Notes: generated by a model from the letters alone, not told the origin. 64,000 nucleotides of DNA from Pseudoalteromonas rubra (GCF_001482385.1 NZ_CP013611.1:992001-1056000), one strand, 5' to 3'; shown: positions 8,558 through 18,666, counted from the stretch's first letter. Numbers and translations: made by a program.

Positions 8558-11224
8558 TTAAAACTGATAGCCAAACTTCAGATAGACCTGACGACCCAAC
8601 GCACTGTGGGTTTTGTTATCAATACCCATTGATTCAGATGGCGCTAACGGTGCCTCTTCATTCAACAAGTTTGATGCCCCGACGGTTACGGTCAGTTTGT
8701 CGTAACCTATATAGCTGACACTGGTATCAACTGTCGTCCAGGAGTCAATTTCATACTTATCGCCATTGCTGTCTGCCAGATCCAAATTCTTATCGACATA
8801 GTTAAAACTCAGATTGGCAACAAAATCATCCATTGACCAGTCCACACCAGCTGTCCAGCGATATTTAGGGTGCTGATACTCACCATTGAGGTCTTCAACG
8901 ACTGTACTGGTGTTGCCAGTGTCGTCACTTTCAAACGATTGCTCTTCAAAGTTCAGTGTATACGTCAAATTGTAATTGAAACGGAACTCACCCATGTCGG
9001 ACGTATTCAGTAAATATTCAATGTCCAGATCGAAACCATCCGTTTCACGACCACCAATATTCACAAAGGTATCATTGATTGTCAGGATCCGACCTAAGGT
9101 GCTTCCCTGATTCGGTGCACGCACCACCAGGTTAGGATCGGTACCACAGCAATCAACCAACTTCTGTGCACCAATTTTCTTGATCAAGTCTTCCTGATCA
9201 TAGTTCCAGTAATCCACACCAATGCTGAAGGTATCCGTCGCCTGCCAAATCACGCCCAGATTAAAGTTTTCCGACTCCTCAGGTTGCAATTGCTTGTTAC
9301 CTGCAACGATGGCCGTATATTCAGTCGGAGAACAATCGGCATCATCACCTGTTTGTTTACAACGCTCTTTATCAATTACACTGGGTGACTCATCAGTACG
9401 ACCAAGGTGTAACTGAACGAGTGAAGGTGCACGGAATGCGGTTCCCCAGGAGCCACGGACCACAACTGAGTCAATGGGTGTCCAGCGAAAAGCCACCTTA
9501 GGATCCGTGGTATTACCAAAATCACTGTAGTCTTCATGACGCAATGCGAGCTGAAGCTCTAAGTTTTCCAGTAACGGAGCACTGAATTCTGCGAATACCG
9601 CTGTATTGTCACGATCACCATTGGCCTGAGTGGCCTCCGTACCGAATATCTCACCACGGATATACTGGCTATCCGGGTTATCTTCAATTTTTTCATAGCG
9701 GTGCTCAAAGCCAAATGCCGCCGACACATAACCATCACCAAATTCAAATAACTCACCAGAAATGGTGCCGTCTAATGACTGCATAGTGGATGAGCCGTAA
9801 CGCGTTGTGGTAGTTTCAAAGAAATCCAACCCAGCTTGCGTATTCGTGCTGGGTTCAAACGGGTTCCAAAGTCCTGTATCAATCGCCTGCTGGGCCCGCA
9901 CTTTATTTGGGAAGCCGTCAAAACCTTTTTCGACAGCACTGGACCGAATGGCAGAATATGCAAACTCCCACTCCCAGTCCTGCCACTCACCTCGCATCCC
10001 CATCACTGCACGATAGTATTCTGAGTCGACGTCTTTCTTACGGTTACCGATGTCTACGGTACGACGCCGCATTGAAATGTCCACACCATGGAGGTAGTGA
10101 CCGGGCTGATCAGCTAAGGGGTGATTAGGGTTATCACCTGCCATATTCAGCTCCGTAAAGCTCGGGCTACCGGCGCCCTGAATGAAAGTTGAGGCGTGTT
10201 GTGCCGAAAATTCCGCAAAACCTTCAACACCGTCCATAATTTCCTGCACACCGTTATAGTTAAAAGTAACCCGTTCGGTTGAGGGTACCAGGCTCATATG
10301 TGGTGCATAATCGTAACGGCAGATATTCCCTATAATCATCTCTGCCGGACAGACATCATTTCCCCACTCGTCAGCGAACAAGGTTTGACGAACCTGAGTA
10401 CCATCATCCTCGGTACGCACTACTGGCAGCCGTTCCCACTGCTCATCTGTCAACATACTGCGTACTACTTCAATACTGCCAGGGAAGCCAGACGAGCTCA
10501 GTGAATTATTTCCGCCCCGAAAAGTCTGGTCAGCCGTTGCCGTATAATCTCTGTCAGAATAAAAAATATCGCCGCGCTTAAAGTAATCAAGCGTAAAGTT
10601 GTGATGACCTTTACTGGTTGAATTACCCCATAATAAAGTAAAGTTCTGCTCTTCACCGCCACCGTCTGAAGTGTCAGATATTTTGGCAGCCACCTCAAAG
10701 CCATCGATGTCGTTGCGCAGGATAATGTTAATTACCCCTGCAACCGCATCTGAACCATAGGTTGCAGACGCCCCGTCTTTTAACACATCGACGCGCTTTA
10801 CTGCTGAAACCGGTATAGTGTTTAAATCAACAAACGACGTTTCAATGTCTTTTGCAAACGGACTGACAGCAACCCGACGACCATTAATCAGTACCAAAGT
10901 GGATGATGCGCCAAGCCCACGAAGTGCAACGCTGGAACCACCATTTGCCGTGTCATCACTGGAGTTACCTTGAGTACTAAAGGTCCCCGTACCTGCCACA
11001 GGTAACTTTTGTAAAGCGCCAATCAGATCTGTTGAGCCTGTTGCAGCCAGATCGGCCGCAGAAATGCTTTGTACCGGCGAAGGCCCTTCCATATCAGAAC
11101 GCTTGATATGCGAGCCAGTCACCTCTATGCGCTCAACTTCACCTTCTTCCGCCATCGCCATTTGTAAGCTGCCAGTGAGTACTGTTGAGACAGCCAGCGC
11201 AGTGAGTGTAATCCCCTTTTTCAT
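8558..11224 (-). CDS. TonB-dependent outer-membrane receptor
   Basis: An 888-residue TonB-dependent receptor for active uptake of an unidentified ligand. The signal peptide ends AMA at residue 25. A TonB-box-like stretch (VERIEVTGSHIKR) follows, then a plug domain (about 45-165) containing LRGLGASSTLVLINGRRVA and VLKDGASATYGSDAVAGVIN. A long barrel ends in aromatic YQF, the usual outer-membrane assembly signal. The ATG has AGGAAG close upstream. No transporter, enzyme or regulator gene is adjacent, so the substrate cannot be inferred. The plug motifs (SHIKR, LINGRR) are of the type common in receptors for peptides and glycans rather than classical siderophore receptors. I see no convincing Fur box upstream. 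Confidence 0.92.
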   Translation of the reverse strand: MKKGITLTALAVSTVLTGSLQMAMAEEGEVERIEVTGSHIKRSDMEGPSPVQSISAADLAATGSTDLIGALQKLPVAGTGTFSTQGNSSDDTANGGSSVALRGLGASSTLVLINGRRVAVSPFAKDIETSFVDLNTIPVSAVKRVDVLKDGASATYGSDAVAGVINIILRNDIDGFEVAAKISDTSDGGGEEQNFTLLWGNSTSKGHHNFTLDYFKRGDIFYSDRDYTATADQTFRGGNNSLSSSGFPGSIEVVRSMLTDEQWERLPVVRTEDDGTQVRQTLFADEWGNDVCPAEMIIGNICRYDYAPHMSLVPSTERVTFNYNGVQEIMDGVEGFAEFSAQHASTFIQGAGSPSFTELNMAGDNPNHPLADQPGHYLHGVDISMRRRTVDIGNRKKDVDSEYYRAVMGMRGEWQDWEWEFAYSAIRSSAVEKGFDGFPNKVRAQQAIDTGLWNPFEPSTNTQAGLDFFETTTTRYGSSTMQSLDGTISGELFEFGDGYVSAAFGFEHRYEKIEDNPDSQYIRGEIFGTEATQANGDRDNTAVFAEFSAPLLENLELQLALRHEDYSDFGNTTDPKVAFRWTPIDSVVVRGSWGTAFRAPSLVQLHLGRTDESPSVIDKERCKQTGDDADCSPTEYTAIVAGNKQLQPEESENFNLGVIWQATDTFSIGVDYWNYDQEDLIKKIGAQKLVDCCGTDPNLVVRAPNQGSTLGRILTINDTFVNIGGRETDGFDLDIEYLLNTSDMGEFRFNYNLTYTLNFEEQSFESDDTGNTSTVVEDLNGEYQHPKYRWTAGVDWSMDDFVANLSFNYVDKNLDLADSNGDKYEIDSWTTVDTSVSYIGYDKLTVTVGASNLLNEEAPLAPSESMGIDNKTHSALGRQVYLKFGYQF

Positions 11225-11399
11225 TCTTCCTCTTCTCCATAGTGTTAATTATATTTGTAATTGCAAACATTTTATAACACAGAGAAAACAACTTAAGAAC
11301 ACATAAATACAAAAGATAAAACCAAAATAAACAAAAGAGATTGCAAATTAAGCAGGTATTGCGCTTTCACGCTTTATTAATGAATTTTTCGCTGAGATC

Positions 11400-11430
11400 A
11401 AAAAGCCCGGCATACCAGGCCGGGCTTTTT
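11400..11430 (-). terminator. Terminator of the DUF3718 gene
   Basis: AAAAAGCCCGGC and GCCGGGCTTTT form a strong stem around CTGGTAT, about 20 bases past the stop of the DUF3718 gene on the minus strand. Confidence 0.85.
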
Positions 11431-11450
11431 ATTGCATTGATAGCAAGTAG

Positions 11451-11885
11451 TTAGATAGCTGTATTATTGATATTTTTAATAAACTGCTTAACAGGTACAT
11501 CGTTACACTTTAGGTTACGTGCCTGATGACGGAATTTATCCAGACTTGATAGTCCCTCTTTGGCAGCCTTGAGACATAATTCAGTCGCAATTGTGCCATT
11601 TTTAGCAACAAGCTTTATTTTTGCTTGCTCATTCGCCGACTCAGCTTTAACTTGTTTGGCAAATGAACGGATGTCTTCACCGTTACACTCAAGTGTTTTA
11701 GAAAAACGTGATACGAACACACCGTGCTTGGAACCATACGCACGTGCAGCACTCAGACCTTGCTCTGCCGCGATAGCGCATACTTTAGATTCTGGTGATG
11801 CGTTGCCGTTCACAACTTGTGCGCCAGCAGAAGCAGAAAAAGATGCAATCGAGATCAGTGTAACAAGAGAGAGAGACTTAAACAT
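11451..11885 (-). CDS. DUF3718-family secreted protein with a two-fold internal repeat
   Basis: A small exported protein of unknown function, 144 residues. The signal peptide ends at about ASAGA (residue 22). The mature protein is made of two similar units: VCAIAAEQGLSAARAYG ending in LECNGEDIRSFAKQV, and LCLKAAKEGLSSLDKF ending in LKCNDVPVKQFIKNI. Each unit has two Cys residues (one early in AA-rich helix, one in the CN motif), so one disulfide per unit is plausible. This pattern is that of DUF3718, seen in Alteromonadales and Vibrio. It has its own promoter region and terminator and is not in an operon. Confidence 0.8.
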   Translation of the reverse strand: MFKSLSLVTLISIASFSASAGAQVVNGNASPESKVCAIAAEQGLSAARAYGSKHGVFVSRFSKTLECNGEDIRSFAKQVKAESANEQAKIKLVAKNGTIATELCLKAAKEGLSSLDKFRHQARNLKCNDVPVKQFIKNINNTAI

Positions 11886-12203
11886 AATTTACCCCAAATG
11901 AACGAATTGGTGCGCATTATATATACAACACTCCCTTTGTAAATGGTAAAAACTAACTTTACTGATCATTTAATAGCCTATTCACAACTCCCTAATCAGG
12001 CGCTTTAAAGCGGTTACAATTTTCGCGTTCATTAACAAATCTGCGCATCATAAATACCGTTTTATGGAACACATAATTCCCCACTTACATACCAACTTCA
12101 GGACCAAACGCAACAAGGTAAAATCTCGCTCCCCTCTCCATTCGCGCAGACATAAATGATAGACTTAACGCCACTTAATTCTGCATATTAAAGAACAACA
12201 ATT

Positions 12204-13013
12204 ATGAAAGTTATCTCATTCAATATAAATGGTCTGCGTGCCCGCTTGCATCAGCTGCAGGCTCTGATCGACAAACATCAGCCTGATGTTATCGGTTTGC
12301 AGGAAATCAAAGTCCATGATGAAGCCTTTCCGGTCGCTGACGTTGAAGCAATGGGCTACCACGTCTATTTTCACGGCCAAAAAGCTCACTATGGTGTTGC
12401 ACTGCTTTCTAAAAAGCCAGCTAAACAAATCCAAAAGGGATTTTCAACAGACACAGAAGAGTCGCAAAAGCGCATGATAATCGGCACCTTTGAAAGTAAC
12501 AGCGGTGAAGATGTCACGGTTATGAATGGTTACTTCCCACAGGGTGACAATATTAACCACGAAACCAAATTTCCGTACAAACGCCAGTTTTATGCAGATT
12601 TGATGACTCACCTGGACAGCACTGCCGATAACAGTGAGCATTTGATTGTGATGGGTGACATTAATATTTCTCCTGTCGATCTGGATATCGGGATCGGCGA
12701 GCCTAACCGTAAGCGCTGGCTTAAAACGGGTAAATGTTCATTCCAGCCCGTAGAACGTGAATGGCTGAAAACCTTACTCGACTGGGGCCTGAAAGATACT
12801 TTCCGTGAGCTAACTCCGAATGCGAGCGAGAAGTACTCATGGTTTGATTATCGCTCTAAAGGGTTTGACGACAATCGCGGACTGCGTATCGACGTTGTCC
12901 TTGCGACTGCCCCTTTGATGGCTAAATGTGTTGAGAGTGATATCGACTATGAACTGCGCGGTATCGAAAAGCCTTCAGATCATGCGCCAGTCTGGGCGAC
13001 CTTTGACCTGTAA
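12204..13013 (+). CDS. xthA: Exodeoxyribonuclease III
   Basis: Base-excision-repair enzyme: AP endonuclease, 3'-phosphodiesterase and 3'-5' exonuclease on duplex DNA. The 269 residues match E. coli Xth (268). Conserved metal and catalytic positions are visible: Asn7 in FNINGLRAR, Glu34 in LQEIKV, the MGDINISP block (Asp and Asn at about 151-153) and the terminal [10 protein letters not shown] with the catalytic His. A block of about 320 bases upstream (11886-12203) holds no other gene. The next gene starts 5 bases after the stop, so the two are probably co-transcribed with rlmA. Confidence 0.96.
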   Translation: MKVISFNINGLRARLHQLQALIDKHQPDVIGLQEIKVHDEAFPVADVEAMGYHVYFHGQKAHYGVALLSKKPAKQIQKGFSTDTEESQKRMIIGTFESNSGEDVTVMNGYFPQGDNINHETKFPYKRQFYADLMTHLDSTADNSEHLIVMGDINISPVDLDIGIGEPNRKRWLKTGKCSFQPVEREWLKTLLDWGLKDTFRELTPNASEKYSWFDYRSKGFDDNRGLRIDVVLATAPLMAKCVESDIDYELRGIEKPSDHAPVWATFDL

Positions 13014-13018
13014 TTGAC

Positions 13019-13645
13019 ATGTTCACAGCACTTATGGCCGTAGGCTTGTTTGCCCTGAGCTTCAACAAACAGCAGTACCAGGCATTGCTACAAACACCGG
13101 CAAGACAAACCGGCGTATTAGCTTGTGCCCTGGTACTGGCGCTGCTATGGCAGATCCAGGCAGGTATCTTGCCACACCTCTCTATCCATATCTTGGGGAT
13201 CACCGCGGCAACACTCACGCTCGGTTGGCATATGGGCCTGTTATGTGCCACGCTCGCGACTTTACTCAGTTATTTCTTTGGCCCCATGCCCATCGAAAAC
13301 TTATGGACATTCTGGCTGTTTACCGCTCTACTTCCGGTTTATCTGAGCTACGGCCTATTTTTGCTCTGTTATCACTTTCTCAGTCGCCATTTTTTTGTCT
13401 ATATCTTTGTCTGTGCATTTTTGTGTGGCGGCCTCGTTGCAGCCAGTAAAATAGCGATAAGTGCACTGTATTACCTAAGCATTGGACTTTATGACTGGCC
13501 TGTACTGGTCGACAATTATATCTTTTATGCGATCATCATGTGGTTTCCGGAAGCCATGCTGAATGGCATGGCCATCACTTTACTGATCACTTACCGCCCA
13601 CACTGGGTCAAAACCTTTTACGATAGGGATTACTTAGATAAATGA
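13019..13645 (+). CDS. CbiM/ECF-like integral membrane protein
   Basis: A 208-residue protein with six or so hydrophobic segments, resembling the CbiM-type S component of energy-coupling-factor transporters. A His-containing segment (LPHLSIHILGITAATLTLGW, about 58-77) and the late segment MWFPEAMLNGMAITLLITY fit this family. No ECF ATPase (A) or T component is encoded nearby, so a nickel or cobalt role is unproven. It starts 5 bases after xthA and its stop overlaps the rlmA start by 4 bases, so it is embedded in an operon with a repair and an rRNA-modification gene. The name is a family resemblance, not a function. Confidence 0.65.
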   Translation: MFTALMAVGLFALSFNKQQYQALLQTPARQTGVLACALVLALLWQIQAGILPHLSIHILGITAATLTLGWHMGLLCATLATLLSYFFGPMPIENLWTFWLFTALLPVYLSYGLFLLCYHFLSRHFFVYIFVCAFLCGGLVAASKIAISALYYLSIGLYDWPVLVDNYIFYAIIMWFPEAMLNGMAITLLITYRPHWVKTFYDRDYLDK

Positions 13646-14460
13646 CGCTACATTATCGCTGCCCCATTTGCTCAGCACCTTTGACTGAACAAAATAAAAC
13701 GTTTCGTTGTGAACACAATCATCAATTTGATGTAGCGAAAGAAGGGTATGTTAATCTCCTCCCGGTCCAGTTTAAGAAGTCCCGCCAGCCGGGTGACAAT
13801 TTAGACATGGTTCAGGCACGGCGCAACTTTTTTGCCACCGAACACTATCAGTTTTTACAAACTCACCTGGCACACGCCATAGCCACATTATCCAATGAGT
13901 CTGTTATCGACTTAGGGTGCGGAGAAGGCTTTTATACTCAGGAAATTGCCAACGCGCTGCCAGCAACCAGCCAGGTATTTGGTGTAGACATCTCAAAACC
14001 GGCTATCCGTTACGCGGCAAAACGCTATCCTCAGGTCCAGTTCAGCGTTGCCTCAATTAAAGATGCACCGTTTGTCGAACACCAAGCAGATGTGTTGCTG
14101 AGTGTGTTTGCGCCGGTATTTGCTGACGAAATGGCCCGTTTACTCAAACCTGAAGGCCAGCTACTGGTTGTCAGCCCAGGTCCTAAGCACTTGTACGAAC
14201 TTAAAACACATATCTACGATGAAGTGAGATTACATGATGCACCGGACTGTCCAAAGGGCTTTACTGAAGTGGCTCAGGAGCATCTCGAGCAGACACATAA
14301 AGTCGCGACAGACGTCATTAAGCATTTGATAAAAATGACGCCCTTTGCATGGAAATTCAAAGAAAGCCATTACCAAGCATTAGAGCAAGCAAGTTACCAC
14401 GAGGTAACCTTTTCGTTTCTGATCACACGCTACCAAAAATCTGAGTTGGTGGCTGATTAA
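13642..14460 (+). CDS. rlmA: 23S rRNA (guanine-745-N1)-methyltransferase RlmA
   Basis: SAM-dependent methyltransferase that modifies G745 of 23S rRNA. The 272 residues match the E. coli enzyme in length. An N-terminal zinc finger is visible (Cys7, Cys10, Cys23 and His27 in YRCPIC and FRCEHNH), followed by GYVNLLPVQ. The SAM-binding motif VIDLGCGEGFYT is at about 88-99 and the motif VLLSVFAPVFADEMARLLKP follows. The ATG overlaps the stop of the preceding membrane protein gene (ATGA). A bidirectional terminator lies downstream against yfbV. Confidence 0.93.
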   Translation: MTLHYRCPICSAPLTEQNKTFRCEHNHQFDVAKEGYVNLLPVQFKKSRQPGDNLDMVQARRNFFATEHYQFLQTHLAHAIATLSNESVIDLGCGEGFYTQEIANALPATSQVFGVDISKPAIRYAAKRYPQVQFSVASIKDAPFVEHQADVLLSVFAPVFADEMARLLKPEGQLLVVSPGPKHLYELKTHIYDEVRLHDAPDCPKGFTEVAQEHLEQTHKVATDVIKHLIKMTPFAWKFKESHYQALEQASYHEVTFSFLITRYQKSELVAD

Positions 14461-14474
14461 TCCGTATAAAACAT

Positions 14475-14505
14475 AAAAAACCTCTGACTTATCAGAGGTT
14501 TTCTT
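14475..14505. terminator. Terminator between rlmA and yfbV
   Basis: AAAAAACCTCTGA pairs with TCAGAGGTTTTC around CTTA. It lies 15 bases after rlmA and runs into the last codons of the convergent yfbV gene, so it can serve both. Confidence 0.8.
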
Positions 14506-14938
14506 TTGCAAATGCTTTGTCCATTTTCTCAAACATATCGTTCAGCAGTTTCGCCAGTTCACGATACTTGGGATCCCGTGCAGCATCGGCCTGATACCCA
14601 TTGGCCACCATTTTGTGATACAGCTCTTTATACCAACTATTCAAAGCCGGATCCAACCGAGTATCCGCCCGCTTCCCCAGCCAAAGTAAACCCTGAACAG
14701 GCAAAGACAAGAAGAATAGCGCAATCGTAATGGCCTGAGGTAAATAAGCCATCCCCAAGTACGAAGTCTGGACAAAGACCGAAATAATCGCCAGCGCAGG
14801 CATTACCTGAAGGGCAAACTCAGTGGCTTTAATCACTCTGAATTCGGGAAATAACAGCGTCAATTCCTTGCGCATTGGCCATTCTTTGGCATACTGACGT
14901 CCAAGTTGCACTTGTGAAATAAGACTTTTCTGCATCAT
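14492..14938 (-). CDS. yfbV: UPF0208 (DUF412) inner-membrane protein YfbV
   Basis: A 148-residue membrane protein of the YfbV family. By published work on E. coli this protein helps limit Ter macrodomain organisation around MatP, though its biochemical role is unclear. Two closely spaced hydrophobic segments (about 44-92: ALQVMPALAIISVFVQTSYL and LPQAITIALFFLSLPVQ) are preceded by WPMRKELTLLFPEFRVIKAT and followed by a cytoplasmic tail with LDPALNSWYKELYHKM. Placement next to ackA, divergently transcribed, is the same as in E. coli and supports the call. Confidence 0.9.
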   Translation of the reverse strand: MMQKSLISQVQLGRQYAKEWPMRKELTLLFPEFRVIKATEFALQVMPALAIISVFVQTSYLGMAYLPQAITIALFFLSLPVQGLLWLGKRADTRLDPALNSWYKELYHKMVANGYQADAARDPKYRELAKLLNDMFEKMDKAFAKENL

Positions 14939-15190
14939 AACTCCCGGGTGCGAGGGAAAATTCTCTGCGCATTATATTGATTTAAAACCGCAACGGGCAA
15001 CTTACATTTAGTCAATTTCAGGAAACCAAGCAACACTATTAACCCGTTGCTTACCTGCCATCGACCAGCGCCTGCTTAACAATCAATAAAACTCGCAATA
15101 AAACACGATAAACCAATATCGATGGCCTAACGTTTCTCAAAAAAATCGGGTAAAATTAACTTTGTACTCGTCAATTATACCTTAGTCTAA

Positions 15191-15226
15191 TATTAAGCTA
15201 AATGCGCCATTTCATTTAGCTTAATA
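15191..15226. promoter_or_regulatory. Perfect 14-bp inverted repeat in the ackA leader
   Basis: TATTAAGCTAAATG and CATTTAGCTTAATA are perfect reverse complements around the 8-base spacer CGCCATTT. The element ends 35 bases before the ackA ATG. It could be a dimeric regulator's operator or an mRNA 5' hairpin. It is AT-rich with no T-run, so it is not a standard terminator. The rest of the 323-base gap from yfbV to ackA shows nothing I can name. Confidence 0.6.
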
Positions 15227-15261
15227 CGCAATAACAGTTATTGTCAAAACGGATAGTCATT

Positions 15262-16461
15262 ATGTCATCTACCCATGTTCTGGTACTCAATTGTGGCAGC
15301 TCCAGCCTCAAGTTCGCAATCATAGACCCAAACACCGCTCAGGAACACCTTTCTGGCCTCGCTGAACGCCTCGGCGAAGACAGCCCACAAATTAAATATA
15401 AATATGATGGCGAAAAACACATCATCATGCTCAATTCTGGCGATGCGCATCAGATTGCCATCGACAAACTTGTCGAACTGGTCAAATCCCTCAACCTCGA
15501 CAATAAACTGGTGGCTGTGGGTCACCGCGTCGTTCATGGTGGTGAACACTTCACACAATCAGCACTGATAGATGACACCGTTCACCAGGCTATAGTTAAA
15601 ACCGCAGATCTGGCGCCATTGCATAATCCAGCTAACCTGCTCGGCATTGACGCTGCTACCCAGGCATTTAGCCACTTGCCACAAATTGCCGTCTTTGATA
15701 CCGCGTTCCATCAGAGCATGGCCCCCAGTGCCTACCTGTACGCTTTACCTTATGACCTGTATAAAACCCATGGTATTCGTCGCTATGGTTTCCATGGTAC
15801 CAGCCACTACTTTGTATCGACTCAGGCCATCAAAGCATTAGGGCTTGAGCAGAAAAGTTCTCGTATTATTACCGCGCACCTCGGTAACGGTTGCTCAGTG
15901 TGTGCGATAAAAGACGGTAAATCAGTCGATACCAGCATGGGGCTTACGCCACTGGAGGGCCTGATCATGGGCACTCGCAGTGGAGACATCGATCCGGGCC
16001 TTTTCTCCTATCTGGTTAACCAGCTTGATTACAGCGTTGAACAAGTCGACACGTTACTGAATAAACAAAGCGGTCTGCTGGGGATCAGTGAACTGTCGAA
16101 TGACTGCCGCACCATTGAAGAGGCGGCAGCGGACGGACACCCACAAGCAACGCTGGCATTGGAGATGTTCTGTTATCGCTTAGCTAAACAAATTGCCAGT
16201 TTTGCCGTGCCACTGGGTGGTGTAGATGCCGTGGTGTTCACTGGCGGTATTGGCGAGAATTCAGATGTGATCAGGGCAAACGTTGTCGAGCAACTCGGGT
16301 TCTTAGGTATGACAATTGATGAGTCAGCGAACCTGGATGCTCGCTTTGGCAAGCAGGGCGAAATTACACGCACAGGTACTGGCCCCAAGGCATTAGTCAT
16401 CCCTACCAATGAAGAGTGGGTGATTGCCCATGATGCAGCGCAACTGGCACAGGAGCAATAA
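15262..16461 (+). CDS. ackA: Acetate kinase
   Basis: Interconverts acetate plus ATP with acetyl phosphate plus ADP. The 399 residues match the family (about 400). The N-terminal phosphate-binding block VLVLNCGSSSLKFAI is intact, and HRVVHGGEHF, GFHGTSHYFVS, HLGNGCS and FTGGIGENS are all present. The frame can be extended to a TTG at 15241, but the ATG at 15262 starts right before the family's conserved N-terminus. The ribosome binding site is weak. pta starts 3 bases after the stop, giving the usual ackA-pta operon. Confidence 0.97.
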   Translation: MSSTHVLVLNCGSSSLKFAIIDPNTAQEHLSGLAERLGEDSPQIKYKYDGEKHIIMLNSGDAHQIAIDKLVELVKSLNLDNKLVAVGHRVVHGGEHFTQSALIDDTVHQAIVKTADLAPLHNPANLLGIDAATQAFSHLPQIAVFDTAFHQSMAPSAYLYALPYDLYKTHGIRRYGFHGTSHYFVSTQAIKALGLEQKSSRIITAHLGNGCSVCAIKDGKSVDTSMGLTPLEGLIMGTRSGDIDPGLFSYLVNQLDYSVEQVDTLLNKQSGLLGISELSNDCRTIEEAAADGHPQATLALEMFCYRLAKQIASFAVPLGGVDAVVFTGGIGENSDVIRANVVEQLGFLGMTIDESANLDARFGKQGEITRTGTGPKALVIPTNEEWVIAHDAAQLAQEQ

Positions 16462-16464
16462 GCC

Positions 16465-18612
16465 ATGAGCCGTCGTATTATGTTAATCCCTATTTCCACC
16501 GGTGTTGGCTTAACGTCAGTATCAGTTGGGATAGTCCGTGCGCTGGAACAAAAAGCCGTTTCGGTTAACTTTTTCAAACCGATTGCACAACCACGAAAAG
16601 AAGACACAGGCCCTGAAAAATCAACTTTAATCGTCCAACAAGGCTCTTCGATTTCTCCACCAAAACCGTTTGAGCTCAGCTACGCAGAGCAAATGATCGG
16701 TGACGGGAAAGGCGACGACTTGCTCGAAGAAATCGTTGAGCGTTTTGAAAGTGCCATCAACCCTGGTGAAGTGGCTATCATTGAAGGCATGGTCCCTACC
16801 CGTCGTCAGCCTTATGCAGGTCGAGTGAATCGGGAGATCGCGCAAACACTCGGTGCGGACATCGTATTTGTGCTCACCCCGGGCAATGACAGCAACGATC
16901 AACTGGAGGATCGTCTGGAGATTGCCGCCGGTAACTATGGTGGTGTCGACCACCCGCGGGTATTGGGTTGCATCTTTAACAAGGTAAACGCGCCACTGGA
17001 CGAGGATGGTCGTGCGCGTGCGGACCTGGTTGATCAACATGAACCCGAGCAGCTAGAAAATGAAATTAACAGGCTCGCCTCACTACCTATCTTCCGTAAG
17101 CACCCGTTTATGTTACTGGGTGCCATTCCCTGGGACTTTGATCTTGTTGCGCCACGAGTGGTTGACCTGAGTAATTACCTGGGCGCAGAAGTGATTAACG
17201 CCGGTGACATGGCACATCGACGGTTAAGACGAGTGACCTTTTGTGCCAGAACAGTGTCAAACATCCTGAACCATTTTACGCCAGGTGCGCTATTGGTTAC
17301 GCCAGGTGATCGTTCTGATATTCTCGTTGCTGGCTGTCTGAGTGCTATGAATGGCACTAAGCTTGGTGCTATTTTGCTCACTGGCGGATTCAAACCCGAA
17401 GCCAAAATCATGGAGCTGTGTGAGCAAGCTATGGCAACCGGCCTGCCAATTTTAGCGACCACAGCGGATACCTGGCGAACGTCTTTGTTGCTACATAACT
17501 TCAACATGGAAGTCCCGGCTGATGATGAACAGCGTATCGACAAAGTAAAGCAGCATAACGCCAGTCACATTGATGCAGACTGGCTAGATTCGTTGGCTCA
17601 GGGCGTGGCCCGGACACGGAAGTTATCGCCACCTGCTTTTCGCTTCTTGCTGACAGACTCTGCACGAAAAGCGAACAAGACCATAGTATTGCCGGAAGGC
17701 AATGAACCTCGCACGATTAAGGCCGCGGCAATCTGTGGCGAGCGCGGTATTGCCAGAACGGTATTACTGGGAGAGCGCGAAGAGATAGAACGTATCGCGG
17801 CACAACAAGGTGTTGAACTCAACGACAATGTCACCATTCTCGATCCGCAAGAAGAAGTTGAGAAGTATATTGCACCTATGGTTGAACTGCGCAAAAACAA
17901 AGGCCTGACTGAAGTTGTCGCTGCCGAGCAACTACAAGACAATGTGGTACTGGGTACAATGATGCTGGCTGAGGACAAGGTCGATGGTCTGGTATCAGGC
18001 GCTGTCAACACCACTGCAAACACGATCCGCCCGCCACTTCAGCTCATCAAAACAGCCCCGGATTCATCCTTAGTCAGCTCAGTATTCTTTATGCTACTGC
18101 CCGATCAGGTCCTGGTTTATGGTGACTGTGCCATTAACCCTGACCCAGCCGCTGAGCAACTGGCTGATATCGCGATTCAATCTGCAGAGTCTGCCGCTGC
18201 ATTTGGCATTGAGCCAAAAGTGGCCATGATCAGCTATAGCACGGGTACCTCTGGCCAGGGTGCTGACGTAGACAAGGTACGTGAAGCTACGCGCATTGCG
18301 CAGGAAAAGCGCCCGGATCTCGATATTGACGGACCGCTGCAATACGACGCAGCTATCATGGAAAATGTGGCACGTAAGAAAGCGCCGAACAGTAAAGTAG
18401 CAGGAAAGGCGACAGTATTTGTATTCCCGGACCTCAATACTGGTAACACCACCTACAAAGCCGTTCAGCGGAGCGCCGATCTGATCAGTATTGGTCCGAT
18501 GCTACAGGGGATGCGCAAGCCCGTGAACGACCTTAGCCGTGGTGCACTAGTTGATGATATCGTGTATACCATCGCACTGACCGCAATCCAGGCGGGACAA
18601 AACGACCAGTAA
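16465..18612 (+). CDS. pta: Phosphate acetyltransferase (long form)
   Basis: Transfers the acetyl group between CoA and phosphate; with AckA it forms the acetate switch and sets the acetyl phosphate pool. The 715 residues match E. coli Pta (714). It has three parts: an N-terminal P-loop-like domain ([20 protein letters not shown], about 5-25), a central DRTGG domain (about 215-330) and the C-terminal catalytic PTA_PTB domain (about 385-710), containing [27 protein letters not shown] and [10 protein letters not shown]. It starts 3 bases after ackA. A strong hairpin follows the gene. Confidence 0.97.
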   Translation: MSRRIMLIPISTGVGLTSVSVGIVRALEQKAVSVNFFKPIAQPRKEDTGPEKSTLIVQQGSSISPPKPFELSYAEQMIGDGKGDDLLEEIVERFESAINPGEVAIIEGMVPTRRQPYAGRVNREIAQTLGADIVFVLTPGNDSNDQLEDRLEIAAGNYGGVDHPRVLGCIFNKVNAPLDEDGRARADLVDQHEPEQLENEINRLASLPIFRKHPFMLLGAIPWDFDLVAPRVVDLSNYLGAEVINAGDMAHRRLRRVTFCARTVSNILNHFTPGALLVTPGDRSDILVAGCLSAMNGTKLGAILLTGGFKPEAKIMELCEQAMATGLPILATTADTWRTSLLLHNFNMEVPADDEQRIDKVKQHNASHIDADWLDSLAQGVARTRKLSPPAFRFLLTDSARKANKTIVLPEGNEPRTIKAAAICGERGIARTVLLGEREEIERIAAQQGVELNDNVTILDPQEEVEKYIAPMVELRKNKGLTEVVAAEQLQDNVVLGTMMLAEDKVDGLVSGAVNTTANTIRPPLQLIKTAPDSSLVSSVFFMLLPDQVLVYGDCAINPDPAAEQLADIAIQSAESAAAFGIEPKVAMISYSTGTSGQGADVDKVREATRIAQEKRPDLDIDGPLQYDAAIMENVARKKAPNSKVAGKATVFVFPDLNTGNTTYKAVQRSADLISIGPMLQGMRKPVNDLSRGALVDDIVYTIALTAIQAGQNDQ

Positions 18613-18634
18613 CACCGCCGTGCAATCTGTGGTC

Positions 18635-18666
18635 TAATTCGGGAAGTATGCCCACTTCCCGAATTA
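18635..18666 (+). terminator. Hairpin downstream of pta
   Basis: TAATTCGGGAAGT and ACTTCCCGAATTA form a perfect 13-bp stem around ATGCCC. No T-run follows, so it may be a processed or factor-assisted 3' end rather than a classical terminator. Confidence 0.6.

Noticed and set aside
11225..11450. Fur-controlled siderophore receptor
   Set aside because: I could not find a convincing Fur box upstream and there are no siderophore genes nearby.
16173..16607. A 144-residue antisense frame over the ackA-pta junction
   Set aside because: Both genes are conserved and complete; the antisense frame has no recognisable motif.
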